The notes under the pieces were generated by a model. That model had not been told where the DNA came from and did no database searches. It was given only the letters and a program-made list of their open reading frames with translations. Shown here in pieces: positions 7,579-16,621 of a stretch of DNA of 64,000 nt (its first letter is position 1; each line of letters begins with the position of its first letter). The stretch covers positions 74,181 to 138,180 of the forward strand of contig CACEAP010000005.1 of NCBI GenBank assembly GCA_902557645.1, read 5' to 3'. A program made the translations under genes and the position numbers. Origin of the DNA: an uncultured SAR86 cluster bacterium (GTDB lineage: Bacteria; Pseudomonadota; Gammaproteobacteria; Magnimaribacterales; D2472).

Positions 7579-8172
7579 TTATTTATTATCAAATAGATTA
7601 ATAATGTTACAAAAAACCTTAGCAGTAATTTCAGCATCATAAGCAGCTGAGTGTGCTTCATTAGAATCATAGTCAATATTCAGAGATTCACAAACTCTTG
7701 CTAAAACAGTTTGCTGAGTATGTATTGCTCCAAGACTAACAGTATCTAAAACAGAAAAGGGATGAAAAGGTGATTTTTTAATATTATTACGTTTAATTGA
7801 TTCCTTTATAAAAGCAAGATCAAAATGAGCATTATGCCCAACTAGTATGGCTCTTGAGCAACTATATTCAGATTTAGCTTTATTTATTATTTTAAAAAGT
7901 TCTGTTAAAGCTTCTTTTTCAGATACAGCTTTCCTTAATGGGTGATCAAGTTTAATTTTAGTAAAGTCTAATGATTCTTGCTCTACTATTAAATCTTCAT
8001 AGGGATCTATATGATATCTATAAGTATCCAATACTACTAATTCATATTTATCATTTTGACCAATTAATGTTGCAGCAATTTCAAGTATTGCATTATTTAT
8101 TGGATCAAACCCTCCAGTCTCTAGATCAACAACTACTGGAAGGTATTTTCTAAATCTTTGATTAAGAAGCAT
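7579..8172 (-). CDS. rnt: Ribonuclease T (DEDD 3'-5' exoribonuclease)
   Basis: A 197-residue exonuclease of the DnaQ-like DEDD superfamily. Exo I is VVDLETGGFDP (catalytic Asp and Glu), Exo II lies in ILVGHNAHFDLAF, and Exo III is HSAAYDAEITAKVF (DEDDh type). The N-terminal RFRKYLPVVVDLETGG is characteristic of RNase T, which trims the 3' ends of tRNAs and other stable RNAs. It is the last gene of the leftward metG-FNR-rnfB-rnt group, 8 nt after rnfB. Length is close to the usual ~200-220 residues. Confidence 0.93.
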   Translation of the reverse strand: MLLNQRFRKYLPVVVDLETGGFDPINNAILEIAATLIGQNDKYELVVLDTYRYHIDPYEDLIVEQESLDFTKIKLDHPLRKAVSEKEALTELFKIINKAKSEYSCSRAILVGHNAHFDLAFIKESIKRNNIKKSPFHPFSVLDTVSLGAIHTQQTVLARVCESLNIDYDSNEAHSAAYDAEITAKVFCNIINLFDNK

Positions 8173-8180
8173 TAATTTTA

Positions 8181-8846
8181 TTATGTATTATCGTCAATGA
8201 ACTTTTCTTTTTCTTTATCAGTTAGACTGTGATAATCATTTAACTGATCATTCAAAATTTTAATTCGTAGATTATTTAAATTTGTTTCTAAGTTAATATT
8301 TCTATTATTTAGTTTTGTATTAATATCATCACCAATTTTTTTATTAGTCTCAATCATTGAATCCATTCGTTTTTTTCTATTTTCATTTGATCTTAAGTAC
8401 ATAGTCTGATCATAGAAAAATTGTGACTCAGATCTACTATTTTTATTATCAGTTTCAACAAGACTAATGCAATCAACGGGACATGGCTCAATGCATAACT
8501 CACAACCAGTACATAAATCCTCGATTACATCATGCATTAAATTAGCAGATCCAGAAATAGCATCAACTGGACATGCATCTATACATTTTTTACATCCAAT
8601 ACACTCGTCTTCATCTATAACCGCAATCTGGAGTGGAATACTTGGGCCATAGTCGATATCTACTTCTTTTAAATTTTTATTAAGTAATTTATTAAGTTTA
8701 CCTAAAGTTTCTTTTCCACCTGGAACACATCGATCATGAGGTGCACCTTTACTAATCTGCTCAGCATATTGATAACAACCAGGAGTATCACATCGGCCGC
8801 ATTGAATTTGAGGCAGTTCAGCATGAATAACTTTTATTAATTCCAT
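8181..8846 (-). CDS. Orphan RnfB-like ferredoxin, lacking the membrane anchor
   Basis: A 221-residue iron-sulfur protein. The N-terminal LPQIQCGRCDTPGCYQYAE...CVPGG is the four-Cys [4Fe-4S] domain of RnfB/RsxB; next are two ferredoxin motifs, CIGCKKCIDACPVDAI and CTGCELCIEPCPVDCI. Normal RnfB begins with a hydrophobic membrane helix; here the protein starts only about 15 residues before the first Cys, so it should be soluble. A charged coiled-coil tail of about 70 residues follows. None of rnfA, C, D, G or E is present. It sits 3 nt after a ferredoxin-NADP reductase-like gene, which suggests electron transfer between the two. Confidence 0.85.
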   Translation of the reverse strand: MELIKVIHAELPQIQCGRCDTPGCYQYAEQISKGAPHDRCVPGGKETLGKLNKLLNKNLKEVDIDYGPSIPLQIAVIDEDECIGCKKCIDACPVDAISGSANLMHDVIEDLCTGCELCIEPCPVDCISLVETDNKNSRSESQFFYDQTMYLRSNENRKKRMDSMIETNKKIGDDINTKLNNRNINLETNLNNLRIKILNDQLNDYHSLTDKEKEKFIDDNT

Positions 8847-8849
8847 AAA

Positions 8850-9890
8850 CTAAGTTTTTACACCAAGTTTAGCCTGAAGTTTTGTATTTGAGGTTGTATA
8901 TCCAAAAGGTACTCTCTGTCCTGGATTTAATCTTCTATAGGCCTCTTGAACAGCTATGGTAGTTTCATGAAAACCACACAAAATTAAATCAAGCTTACCT
9001 TCATAATTATTTATATCACCAACTGCAAAAATACCATCTTGATTTGTTGAGTAGTTTTTGGTGTCAACGTCAATTTTTTTATTATTAACATCTATATCCC
9101 ATTCAAGAATTGGCCCAAGTTTTTTATTTAATCCGAATAAAAATAAAAGCTCATCTGCTTCAAATTCTTGTATATCACCAGTATCAAAGTTTTTTAAATT
9201 TACCCCAGATACATTTACATCTCCAACAATTGAATCTATTACATATGGTGTTAGTAATTTAATTTTTTTATCTTTTACAAGCTTTCTCATTAATTTCTCT
9301 GTATGAGGTGCACCTCTAAAAGCATCACGTCTGTGAACCAAGCTTAATGTTTTAACAGTATCTGCTAACTCAACACTCCAATCTAGTGCAGAATCACCAC
9401 CCCCAAATATAATAAGATTTTTGTCCTTAAATACCTCTTTAGATCTAACGGCATAAGAAACACCATTATTTATATATTTATCTGGATCATCAATATTGGG
9501 TGGTCGTCTAGCTTCAAACGAACCTGCTCCCGCTGCAATAAATATATTTTTGGATCTGAAATTAGTATTTTCAGAAGTATTTATTTCCCATGTAGTAATT
9601 TCATCCTTTGACTTAATAGCTTGTAATTTATTTACTCTTTGATTCAGTAATAAATCATAATCAAAGGGTTTTATTTGTTCTAATAATGCATCAACATGCT
9701 CTTGAGCAGTTTGAAATGGAACACCTGGTATATCATAAATTGGCTTTTCTGGATAAAGCTCAGCGCACTGACCACCAGGCTTATCAAGATTATCTATCAA
9801 AACACAATTCAAACCTAGAAGCCCAGCTTCAAATACAGTAAATAAACCAACTGGACCAGCGCCGATAACTATAATATCAACTTCTTTCAT
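8850..9890 (-). CDS. Ferredoxin-NADP reductase, thioredoxin-reductase-like type
   Basis: A 346-residue FAD/NAD(P)H flavoprotein. The N-terminal VDIIVIGAGPVGLFTVFEAG is the FAD Rossmann motif; GGQCAELYPEKPIYDIPG is typical of the type-2 (TrxR-like) ferredoxin-NADP reductases; LIIFGGGDSALDWSVEL is the NAD(P)H motif; and IFAVGDINNYEGKLDLILCGFHE closes the FAD site. The redox-active CxxC of thioredoxin reductases is absent, which separates this family from TrxB. Its start overlaps the metG stop by 4 nt and rnfB follows directly, so the RnfB-like ferredoxin is its likely partner. Confidence 0.88.
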   Translation of the reverse strand: MKEVDIIVIGAGPVGLFTVFEAGLLGLNCVLIDNLDKPGGQCAELYPEKPIYDIPGVPFQTAQEHVDALLEQIKPFDYDLLLNQRVNKLQAIKSKDEITTWEINTSENTNFRSKNIFIAAGAGSFEARRPPNIDDPDKYINNGVSYAVRSKEVFKDKNLIIFGGGDSALDWSVELADTVKTLSLVHRRDAFRGAPHTEKLMRKLVKDKKIKLLTPYVIDSIVGDVNVSGVNLKNFDTGDIQEFEADELLFLFGLNKKLGPILEWDIDVNNKKIDVDTKNYSTNQDGIFAVGDINNYEGKLDLILCGFHETTIAVQEAYRRLNPGQRVPFGYTTSNTKLQAKLGVKT

Positions 9891-11851
9891 TTGACTCTTT
9901 GTCCTTCTTTTGCACCAGATTCAGGTGAAATTAAAAAAATACCTCCATCATTATCAGACGATGCCAAAACCATTCCCTCAGAAATACCAAATTTCATTTT
10001 TCTAGGAGCTAAATTATATACAAGTACAACAAGTCTATTTAATAAATCATCAACTTTATAAGCACTTTTAATTCCTGCAAATACTGTTTTTTTACCCAAC
10101 TCACCAACACTCAAAGTTAATTTGATTAACTTATCAGCTTCAGGTATCTCTTCAGCATTTATTATCTTTGCTACCCTTAAATCAATATCTGTAAATTGAT
10201 CTATATTAATTGTATTAATATTATCTTCTGGCATATCATTTTCCTCTTGTTGGAATTGTTGGATATTTAATTTTTCCATCCTAGTTAATAAAGGTTCATA
10301 TTTATTTACATCAACCGATAAAAGTTTTAATTCTAAATTTTTATATGAAATATCTTTAATATTTAATATATTTAAAGCTTTCGTGACTAATTCTGGAGCT
10401 GCTGGAAAAAGATATATTGAGATTATCTTGAATGCATTAATTGCTGTTGTTGCAACAACTAATGCTTCTTTATCATCTAATTTCCAAGGGGTTTTGTCAT
10501 TAATATATTTATTTGTACTATCAGCCATATCCATTATTAATCTTATAGCTTTTGAATATTGCCTAGTTTCAAATAGGTCTTTAATAGTTTCTTTGTTACT
10601 TAAAAGATCATCTATAAATATTTCATCAATTGAGTCAGATAATTTATCATTATTTTTTTGAATAAAGGTTGATGATCGACTAGCTATATTTAAATATTTA
10701 CCTACAAGGTCTGAATTAATTTTTTGAGTTAAATCATCTAAGTTAAGGTCAATATCCTCAACTTTGTTATTTAATTTTGATGCAAAATAGTATCTTAATA
10801 ATTCAGGATCACAATATTCAGCAAAGATATCAGTTTCAATTCCAGTACCCTTAGACTTTGACATCTTTTCACCATTTACTGTTAAAAAACCATGAACTTG
10901 AATTAAATCAGGCAGTTTATAGTTTGCACTCTCAAGAAGTGCTGGCCAAAATAAACCATGAAAATAGGCTATGTCCTTTCCAATAAAATGAGCAATTTCA
11001 TAATCAGATGTATTAGACCAATAATCATCAATATTAAAATTATTTTTAGTTACCCAATTCATTAAGGACGCTATATATCCTATTGGTGCATCAAGCCATA
11101 CATAAAAATATTTATTTTCTTCATTTGGTATTTGAAATCCAAAATACGGAGCATCTCTTGATATGTCCCACGGCTTAAGATCATCTAGCCATTCGGTAAG
11201 CTTATTTTTTATAGATATTTGAATATTTACATTATCTAAAAATTTTTTAAGCATTTTTCCCTTTTGTGGGAGATCAAAGAATATATGTTCGCTTTCTCTT
11301 AGTATAGGTTTTGTATTTGAAATCTTGGAAAGGGGATTAATTAAATCTTTAGAGTTGTATGTAGCCCCACAAACTTCACAGCCATCTCCATATTGGTTTT
11401 CAGCTCCACATTTCGGACATGTTCCTACTATAAACCTATCAGATAAGAACATATTTTCAGTTTCATCATAATATTGCTCAATTGTTTTTTTAATAACTAG
11501 ATTATTACTAACTGCTGCATTGTAAATTTTCTCAGAAATTTCTTTATTTTCATCTGAATGAGTTGAATGATAATTAGTAAAATCAATATTGTAGATCTTA
11601 TATGTTTTCATATGATCTTCTCTAACTTTCTTCACTAGCTCTTCAGGCTCTATTCCCATTTCATTTGCTTTAAGCATTACTGGTGTTCCATGGGTATCAT
11701 CTGCACAAAAGAATAAACATTCATTACCAACTTGTTTCTGAAATCTAACCCATATATCGGTTTGAACAGATTCGAGTATATGGCCAAGATGCAAAGGTGC
11801 ATTCGCATAGGGTAATGCATGAGTAACTATTATTTTTCTTTGCTTGTTAAT
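9887..11851 (-). CDS. metG: Methionyl-tRNA synthetase (probable ATT start)
   Basis: Charges tRNA-Met. Counting from an ATT at 11849-11851, the 654-residue protein begins (M)NKQRKIIVTHALPYANAP and carries the HIGH-like HLGH at 21-24, a four-Cys zinc knuckle (C145, C148, C158, C161), KMSKS at 329-333, and a C-terminal tRNA-binding (OB-fold) domain. Between the in-frame TAG just upstream and a TTG at 11794 there is no ATG, GTG, TTG or CTG. The TTG would cut off the essential IIVTHALPYANAP strand, so ATT is the best start. It is divergent from mrp, as in E. coli. Confidence 0.92.
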   Translation of the reverse strand: MNKQRKIIVTHALPYANAPLHLGHILESVQTDIWVRFQKQVGNECLFFCADDTHGTPVMLKANEMGIEPEELVKKVREDHMKTYKIYNIDFTNYHSTHSDENKEISEKIYNAAVSNNLVIKKTIEQYYDETENMFLSDRFIVGTCPKCGAENQYGDGCEVCGATYNSKDLINPLSKISNTKPILRESEHIFFDLPQKGKMLKKFLDNVNIQISIKNKLTEWLDDLKPWDISRDAPYFGFQIPNEENKYFYVWLDAPIGYIASLMNWVTKNNFNIDDYWSNTSDYEIAHFIGKDIAYFHGLFWPALLESANYKLPDLIQVHGFLTVNGEKMSKSKGTGIETDIFAEYCDPELLRYYFASKLNNKVEDIDLNLDDLTQKINSDLVGKYLNIASRSSTFIQKNNDKLSDSIDEIFIDDLLSNKETIKDLFETRQYSKAIRLIMDMADSTNKYINDKTPWKLDDKEALVVATTAINAFKIISIYLFPAAPELVTKALNILNIKDISYKNLELKLLSVDVNKYEPLLTRMEKLNIQQFQQEENDMPEDNINTINIDQFTDIDLRVAKIINAEEIPEADKLIKLTLSVGELGKKTVFAGIKSAYKVDDLLNRLVVLVYNLAPRKMKFGISEGMVLASSDNDGGIFLISPESGAKEGQRVK

Positions 11852-11882
11852 GCTATATCTAGTTAATGAATTTACTTTCTAT

Positions 11883-11888
11883 ATTATA
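11883..11888 (-). promoter_or_regulatory. Possible -10 box for metG
   Basis: A perfect TATAAT on the minus strand, 32-37 nt upstream of the proposed ATT start. No convincing -35 element is seen at the right distance; the whole 61-nt metG/mrp gap is AT-rich, so this could be chance. Confidence 0.3.
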
Positions 11889-11912
11889 ATTCAATTCAAT
11901 TAAACAATATTA

Positions 11913-12605
11913 ATGAGTATTAAAAAAATAATAGCTATTGCATCTGCTAAAGGTGGTGTTGGCAAGTCATCAATCACTACATTATCTGCATTATCTTTAG
12001 CAAAAAAATATAATATCGGCATTTTAGATGCAGATATATATGGACCTAATCAACATATTCTATTTAACATTGATACAAGAAAACCTGAAATAGTGTTAAA
12101 AAAATCTAAAAAATTTTTTAAACCTTTTATAAAAAATAATATAAAAATATCTTCAATGGGCCCAATTCTAGATAATGATAAAGCAGCAATTTGGCGTGGA
12201 CCCATGTTAAGTAGCGCACTTCAACAACTCATTCATTCAACAGATTGGGGAAATTTAGATATTTTATTTGTAGATATGCCTCCAGGTACTGGCGATGCTT
12301 ATATTACAATTTCTAAAGAATTAGATATTGACGGCGCTGTATTCATCACAACTAAAAATAAATTATCAATAAACGATACAGCAAAATCTATAAATACATG
12401 TAAAAAATTAAATATCCCGATTTTTGGATATATAGAAAACTCAATAAATGAAATAGAGTCAATTTTAGAAAATAATCTTTTTGGCGACATACCAAAACTT
12501 ACCTCAATTAAATTTAATAAAAAGATTTATACTATGGATTTTTCTAACTCTCTTATATCAAGCTTAAAATTAGAAAAGGTTTATGAAAATATCATTAATG
12601 CGTAA
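11913..12605 (+). CDS. mrp: Mrp/ApbC-family P-loop ATPase, short form without CxxC
   Basis: A 230-residue MinD/Mrp-type ATPase with a deviant Walker A (SAKGGVGKSS, 11-20), DADIYGPNQ and VDMPPGTGDAYI. These proteins carry or insert Fe-S clusters. Two usual parts are missing: the N-terminal DUF59 domain, and the C-terminal CPxC cysteines that bridge a cluster between two subunits (the matching region reads GYIENSINEIESILENNLFG and has no Cys). The divergent metG neighbour matches E. coli and supports orthology, but the Fe-S carrier role is doubtful without the cysteines. The end overlaps mlaA by 23 nt. Confidence 0.82.
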   Translation: MSIKKIIAIASAKGGVGKSSITTLSALSLAKKYNIGILDADIYGPNQHILFNIDTRKPEIVLKKSKKFFKPFIKNNIKISSMGPILDNDKAAIWRGPMLSSALQQLIHSTDWGNLDILFVDMPPGTGDAYITISKELDIDGAVFITTKNKLSINDTAKSINTCKKLNIPIFGYIENSINEIESILENNLFGDIPKLTSIKFNKKIYTMDFSNSLISSLKLEKVYENIINA

Positions 12606-13302
12606 ATTACTTTTATTCGTATCTATATTTATTGTGTCAATTTATATATCTAGTGAAGAAGTTCATGATCCATTTGAAGATATTAATAGAGTAACATTTA
12701 ATATTAATGACGCATTAGATAATAAAATTGCTAAACCTGTAGCAGTTGTTTATGGTGATGTAACGCCGCCATTCATTCAAAATAGAGTTACTAGATTTTT
12801 TAAAAACCTAGCTGAAATAGATACTTTCATCAATCAAGCGCTTCAAGGCAAGCCAAAATTAGCAATTAACGATTTTAGTAGATTTGCAATTAATTCATCA
12901 ATAGGTTTGTTTGGATTCTTTGATGTTGCAACAAAACTTGGCTTAGAAGCTCATGATGAAGATTTTGGCCAAACTCTTGGAGTTTGGGGCGTCCCTGACG
13001 GACCATATCTCATGTTGCCTATTATTGGGCCAAGTAATGCTAGAGATTTAATGAGTAGACCAATATCATCTTTTTTATCTGGTACATTTGCTATGACTGA
13101 TACAGATGTTAAGTTAGCTTTGACAGCACTTGATGCATTAGAGACAAGAGAAAGGTATTTAGATTTTGAAGCAATGATAACTGGTGATAGATATACCTTT
13201 GTAAAAGATGCTTATGTTCAATCAAGAGATTATGAGATTTCTGATGGTGAAATGATAGAAGATGATTTTTTAGAAGATATGGATGATTTTTTAATTGATT
13301 AA
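12583..13302 (+). CDS. mlaA: MlaA (VacJ)-family outer-membrane lipid-asymmetry protein
   Basis: A 239-residue exported protein with the MlaA core: DPFEDINRVTFNINDALD, NRVTRFFKNLAEIDTFINQALQGK, FAINSSIGLFGFFDVA, EDFGQTLGVWGVPDGPYLMLPIIGPSNARD. MlaA sits in the outer membrane and pulls mislocalised phospholipids from the outer leaflet into the Mla pathway. It has a hydrophobic N-terminal signal but no lipobox Cys, so it is probably not lipidated, unlike the E. coli protein. An alternative start at 12598 (MRKLLLF) is also plausible. The acidic tail (EDDFLEDMDDFLID) is noteworthy. No mlaBCDEF genes are nearby. Confidence 0.88.
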   Translation: MKISLMRKLLLFVSIFIVSIYISSEEVHDPFEDINRVTFNINDALDNKIAKPVAVVYGDVTPPFIQNRVTRFFKNLAEIDTFINQALQGKPKLAINDFSRFAINSSIGLFGFFDVATKLGLEAHDEDFGQTLGVWGVPDGPYLMLPIIGPSNARDLMSRPISSFLSGTFAMTDTDVKLALTALDALETRERYLDFEAMITGDRYTFVKDAYVQSRDYEISDGEMIEDDFLEDMDDFLID

Positions 13303-14250
13303 TTCAATTAGCTTATTTCTGTTATCTTTAAGATTTCCTGCAAGCATAATCTCATGAACCCTTTTTCTAAATAATTTAGCATTCTTATCACCTTTTGACA
13401 GACCAAATAGATGTTTCAACATTCGAGATAGGTCGTATCCCTTTTTTTCCATTACTAAAATATAGTCAATATATTCATTTAAAATTTCTAATTTATCTTT
13501 TTTTACAGTTTGTGTTTTATAAATTACTTCATCAACATTACTTAGCATAAAAGGATTATCATAAGATGCTCTTCCGATCATAACCCCATCAACATATTTC
13601 AAATGATTAATACTTTCATCTAAATTTTTAATACCGCCATTAATAATAATATTAAGATCAGGATTATCTCTTTTTAATCTATATACGTAATCATATTTTA
13701 ATGGTGGTATATTTCTATTTTGTCTTGGACTAAGTCCTTTTAGAATTCCATTTCTAGCATGAATAACAAACGTCTTAATACCAGTAACTTTAACTATATT
13801 GATAAAGTTTTCTAAAAATTCATACTCATTATTGTTATCTATACCAAGTCTACATTTAACTGTAATAGGGATACTGACTGCTTGAGACATCTTGGTAACG
13901 CATTCTGCCACAAGATTAGGTTCAAGCATTAGACAAGCACCGAATTTTCCTTTTTGAACTCTCTCAGATGGACAACCTACATTTAAATTAACTTCATCAT
14001 ATCCATAATCTTCAGCAATTTTAGAGCATTCACTTAAATGGTTTGGATTTGAACCACCTAACTGAACTGCAACTGGATGTTCTTCTTTATTAAAATCAAA
14101 TTGATATAAACAATTACCAAAAATAATAGACCCTGTTGATATCATTTCAGTATATAAAAATATATTTTTAGAAATTAATCTAAGAAAAAATCTATCATGC
14201 AAATCTGTATATTGCATCATAGGAGCTACGCAAACCCTATGCTTATTCAT
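13291..14250 (-). CDS. dusA: tRNA-dihydrouridine synthase A
   Basis: A 319-residue FMN-dependent TIM-barrel enzyme that reduces uridine to dihydrouridine in the D-loop of tRNAs. Seen: VAPMMQYTDLHDRFFLRLIS at the start (DusA-type APMMxxTDRH with Gln-Tyr), VAVQLGGSNP, NLNVGCPSERVQKGKFGACLM with catalytic Cys93, KCRLGID, FVIHARNGILKGLSP and INGGI...VDGVMIGRASYDNP. It converges with mlaA (12-nt overlap of 3' ends) and lies 3 nt downstream of nhaB on the same strand, so it is probably co-transcribed with that gene. Confidence 0.94.
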   Translation of the reverse strand: MNKHRVCVAPMMQYTDLHDRFFLRLISKNIFLYTEMISTGSIIFGNCLYQFDFNKEEHPVAVQLGGSNPNHLSECSKIAEDYGYDEVNLNVGCPSERVQKGKFGACLMLEPNLVAECVTKMSQAVSIPITVKCRLGIDNNNEYEFLENFINIVKVTGIKTFVIHARNGILKGLSPRQNRNIPPLKYDYVYRLKRDNPDLNIIINGGIKNLDESINHLKYVDGVMIGRASYDNPFMLSNVDEVIYKTQTVKKDKLEILNEYIDYILVMEKKGYDLSRMLKHLFGLSKGDKNAKLFRKRVHEIMLAGNLKDNRNKLIELIN

Positions 14251-14253
14251 TAA

Positions 14254-15771
14254 CTATAAGAGATATGTTATTGAGTAAAGGCCTACAATCGTTAATATTA
14301 TTGTATAAGGAAGGGCCATTTTTACCATCTTCAAATATGAAAGATTTATCAAAGGAGCAAGTGATGAAGTTAGTAGAAATAGAAATGCAGCTTGTCCATT
14401 AGGTGTTGCTATACTTGGGATATTAGTTCCAGTGTTAACAGCAACAGCTAAAGCTTCAAATTGATCTCTAGTAATAGTGTTAGCAAGATAAGCTTGATTA
14501 ATTTCATTTATATAAATTGTTGCTACAAAAACATTGTCACTGATTGCAGACAATATTCCATTTGCCATAAAGAATACTGATGGTTGAATTGAAGGATCTT
14601 GCAATAAAACGTAATTAATTACAGGTGAAAATAAATGTTGATCATGTATAACACTAACAATTGCAAAAAAGACTGCTAACAATGCTGTGAATGGCAATGC
14701 TTCATGAAATGCATCACCTAATTTATGTTCGTCTGTTATACCTTTAAATGAAGTAAGAAGTATTATTACAGCTAAGCCAATAACTCCTACTGCAGCCAAA
14801 TGAAGTGCTAAAGCGATAATAAGAAATATTAATACAATAAATTCTACAAGCAGTTCAGCTCTTTGTTGATCTGTCTGTTGAGAATTTTCATAATCATCAT
14901 AGTCATTAAATATTGATCTTATTGATAAAGGTAATTGATTACCAAAACCAGCTAATTTAAATCTTTCTATAATAAAACATGTGCATATACCAGCAACTAA
15001 TACAGGCATTGTAATAGGCGCCATTGCTATAAAAAACTCAACAAAACTCCAACCAACAACACCAGCTATTAGTAGATTTTGCGGCTCGCCAACAATAGTA
15101 CAAACACCTCCAAGTGCTGTTCCAACTGCGCCATGCATAATTAAATCTCTTAAAAAAGCTTTAAATTCTTCTAATTCACTTAATGATTCATTTTCTAGAA
15201 GCTCATCATTGTGATAATTATGTTCAAGATCAGAAAAAGTTTTATTAGATTTTACTGTATGGAATATCCTATAAAAACCTATAGCAACACTAATTAAAAC
15301 TGCCGTAACTGTTAATGCATCTAAGAATGCAGATAAAAATGCAGCAGAAAAAAGAAACAATAAAGATAAAGTGGTTTTTGATCTTACATTTAATAATAAT
15401 TTAGTAAAAATTGTTAGCATAAGATTTTTCATAAAATAAATGCCAGCAACCATAAATATTAATAATAAAATTACTTCTAAATTATTATTAATTTCATAGT
15501 AAACAGATTTTGTAGATGTTAGACCAAGTGCAATCGCTTGGATAGCTAATAAACCACCAGGTTGAAGAGGGTAACATTTTAATGCTAAAGCCAGTGTAAA
15601 AATAAATTCTAATAAAAATATCCAACCAACTATAAATGAACCGTTTAAATTTGCCTCATTAAGAATTAATAAAAGAATAGGGTTTAAAATTAAAAAAGCT
15701 AATATGGTAGACTTATACCAATTTGGTGAATTGCCAAGAAACATTTTTGATAAGATCTGAAACATATTCAT
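14254..15771 (-). CDS. nhaB: Na+/H+ antiporter NhaB
   Basis: A 505-residue polytopic inner-membrane protein. The N-terminal [21 protein letters not shown] is the NhaB signature; [25 protein letters not shown] and [14 protein letters not shown] further match this antiporter family. It exports Na+ in exchange for H+, maintaining sodium balance and complementing the primary Na+ pump (NQR) encoded at the right end of this window. Expected length is about 510-530, so it is complete. dusA follows at once on the same strand. Confidence 0.93.
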   Translation of the reverse strand: MNMFQILSKMFLGNSPNWYKSTILAFLILNPILLLILNEANLNGSFIVGWIFLLEFIFTLALALKCYPLQPGGLLAIQAIALGLTSTKSVYYEINNNLEVILLLIFMVAGIYFMKNLMLTIFTKLLLNVRSKTTLSLLFLFSAAFLSAFLDALTVTAVLISVAIGFYRIFHTVKSNKTFSDLEHNYHNDELLENESLSELEEFKAFLRDLIMHGAVGTALGGVCTIVGEPQNLLIAGVVGWSFVEFFIAMAPITMPVLVAGICTCFIIERFKLAGFGNQLPLSIRSIFNDYDDYENSQQTDQQRAELLVEFIVLIFLIIALALHLAAVGVIGLAVIILLTSFKGITDEHKLGDAFHEALPFTALLAVFFAIVSVIHDQHLFSPVINYVLLQDPSIQPSVFFMANGILSAISDNVFVATIYINEINQAYLANTITRDQFEALAVAVNTGTNIPSIATPNGQAAFLFLLTSSLAPLINLSYLKMVKMALPYTIILTIVGLYSITYLL

Positions 15772-15796
15772 CTAACTTAACTCCAATTTTATTTAT

Positions 15797-16621
15797 ATGT
15801 TGTTAAAAAGATTTATAGAATTTAACGAAAATAATGAAAATTCATACATTCTTTTTAATGGTGATGCTATTTTATATGAAAATCCTTCTAAATCTTATTT
15901 ATTTGATCCAAATACATTATATTTAGATAATCGATATAAAGACAGCAGAATCGGCATAGCTGTTAAAGATAATGTCCATATATATGCAATACAGTTAAAA
16001 GATACAGGAATTAAAAATATTTCAAATTTTGATATTGATCAAATAGATCTTAGATTTATGTTGCCGCAACTTAGTCATGATGAATTTATGTTGGTAAGTC
16101 GAGCAAAGCAAATACTTCATTGGTATACATCAAATGCATTTTGTTCATATTGCGGATCAAAAAATACTTTTGAATTAAAAGAAGAGGCTCTAGTATGCTC
16201 TTGTAATAATATTTTTAAATACCCAACAATATCCCCATGTATTATTACTTTAGTAACAAATAAAAATAAAATTCTTTTAGCTAGAAATAAACTTTTTCCT
16301 CAAGGAATGTATAGTGCTTTAGCTGGTTTTATAGAAGCTGGAGAAACGGCTGAAGAAGCTTTAATAAGAGAGGTTAAAGAGGAAGTTAACTTAGATGTAA
16401 CAAACATTAAATACTTTTCTAGTCAGTCTTGGCCTTTTCCTAGTCAATTAATGTTAGGTTTTTATTGTGAATGTAGTAGTGGTGATGAGCCTGAACCTGA
16501 TGGTGAAGAGATAGAGGAAGCTGAATGGTTTGACATCAATGACATGCCAAATACACCACCAATAACCTCTATTGCTGGAAAATTAATTAAGACTTATATC
16601 GAGGATCATTTGCAGCCCTAG
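15797..16621 (+). CDS. nudC: NADH pyrophosphatase / RNA NAD-decapping Nudix hydrolase
   Basis: A 274-residue Nudix enzyme. It has a central zinc ribbon (FCSYCGS then LVCSCNN), a Nudix box GFIEAGETAEEALIREVKEEV and the NudC-specific SQSWPFPSQLMLGF. It cleaves NAD(H) to NMN(H) and AMP and removes NAD caps from RNA. The second half of the zinc ribbon is CxC instead of the usual CxxC, a one-residue deletion that could weaken zinc binding. The 3' end overlaps the convergent rne gene by 35 nt, so the two transcripts can pair at their ends. Confidence 0.92.
   Translation: MLLKRFIEFNENNENSYILFNGDAILYENPSKSYLFDPNTLYLDNRYKDSRIGIAVKDNVHIYAIQLKDTGIKNISNFDIDQIDLRFMLPQLSHDEFMLVSRAKQILHWYTSNAFCSYCGSKNTFELKEEALVCSCNNIFKYPTISPCIITLVTNKNKILLARNKLFPQGMYSALAGFIEAGETAEEALIREVKEEVNLDVTNIKYFSSQSWPFPSQLMLGFYCECSSGDEPEPDGEEIEEAEWFDINDMPNTPPITSIAGKLIKTYIEDHLQP

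Noticed and set aside
11794-11794. TTG at 11794 as the start of metG
   Set aside because: It would remove the conserved beta-strand and ALPYANAP loop that precede the HIGH motif; the open frame and homology continue upstream to the ATT at 11851.
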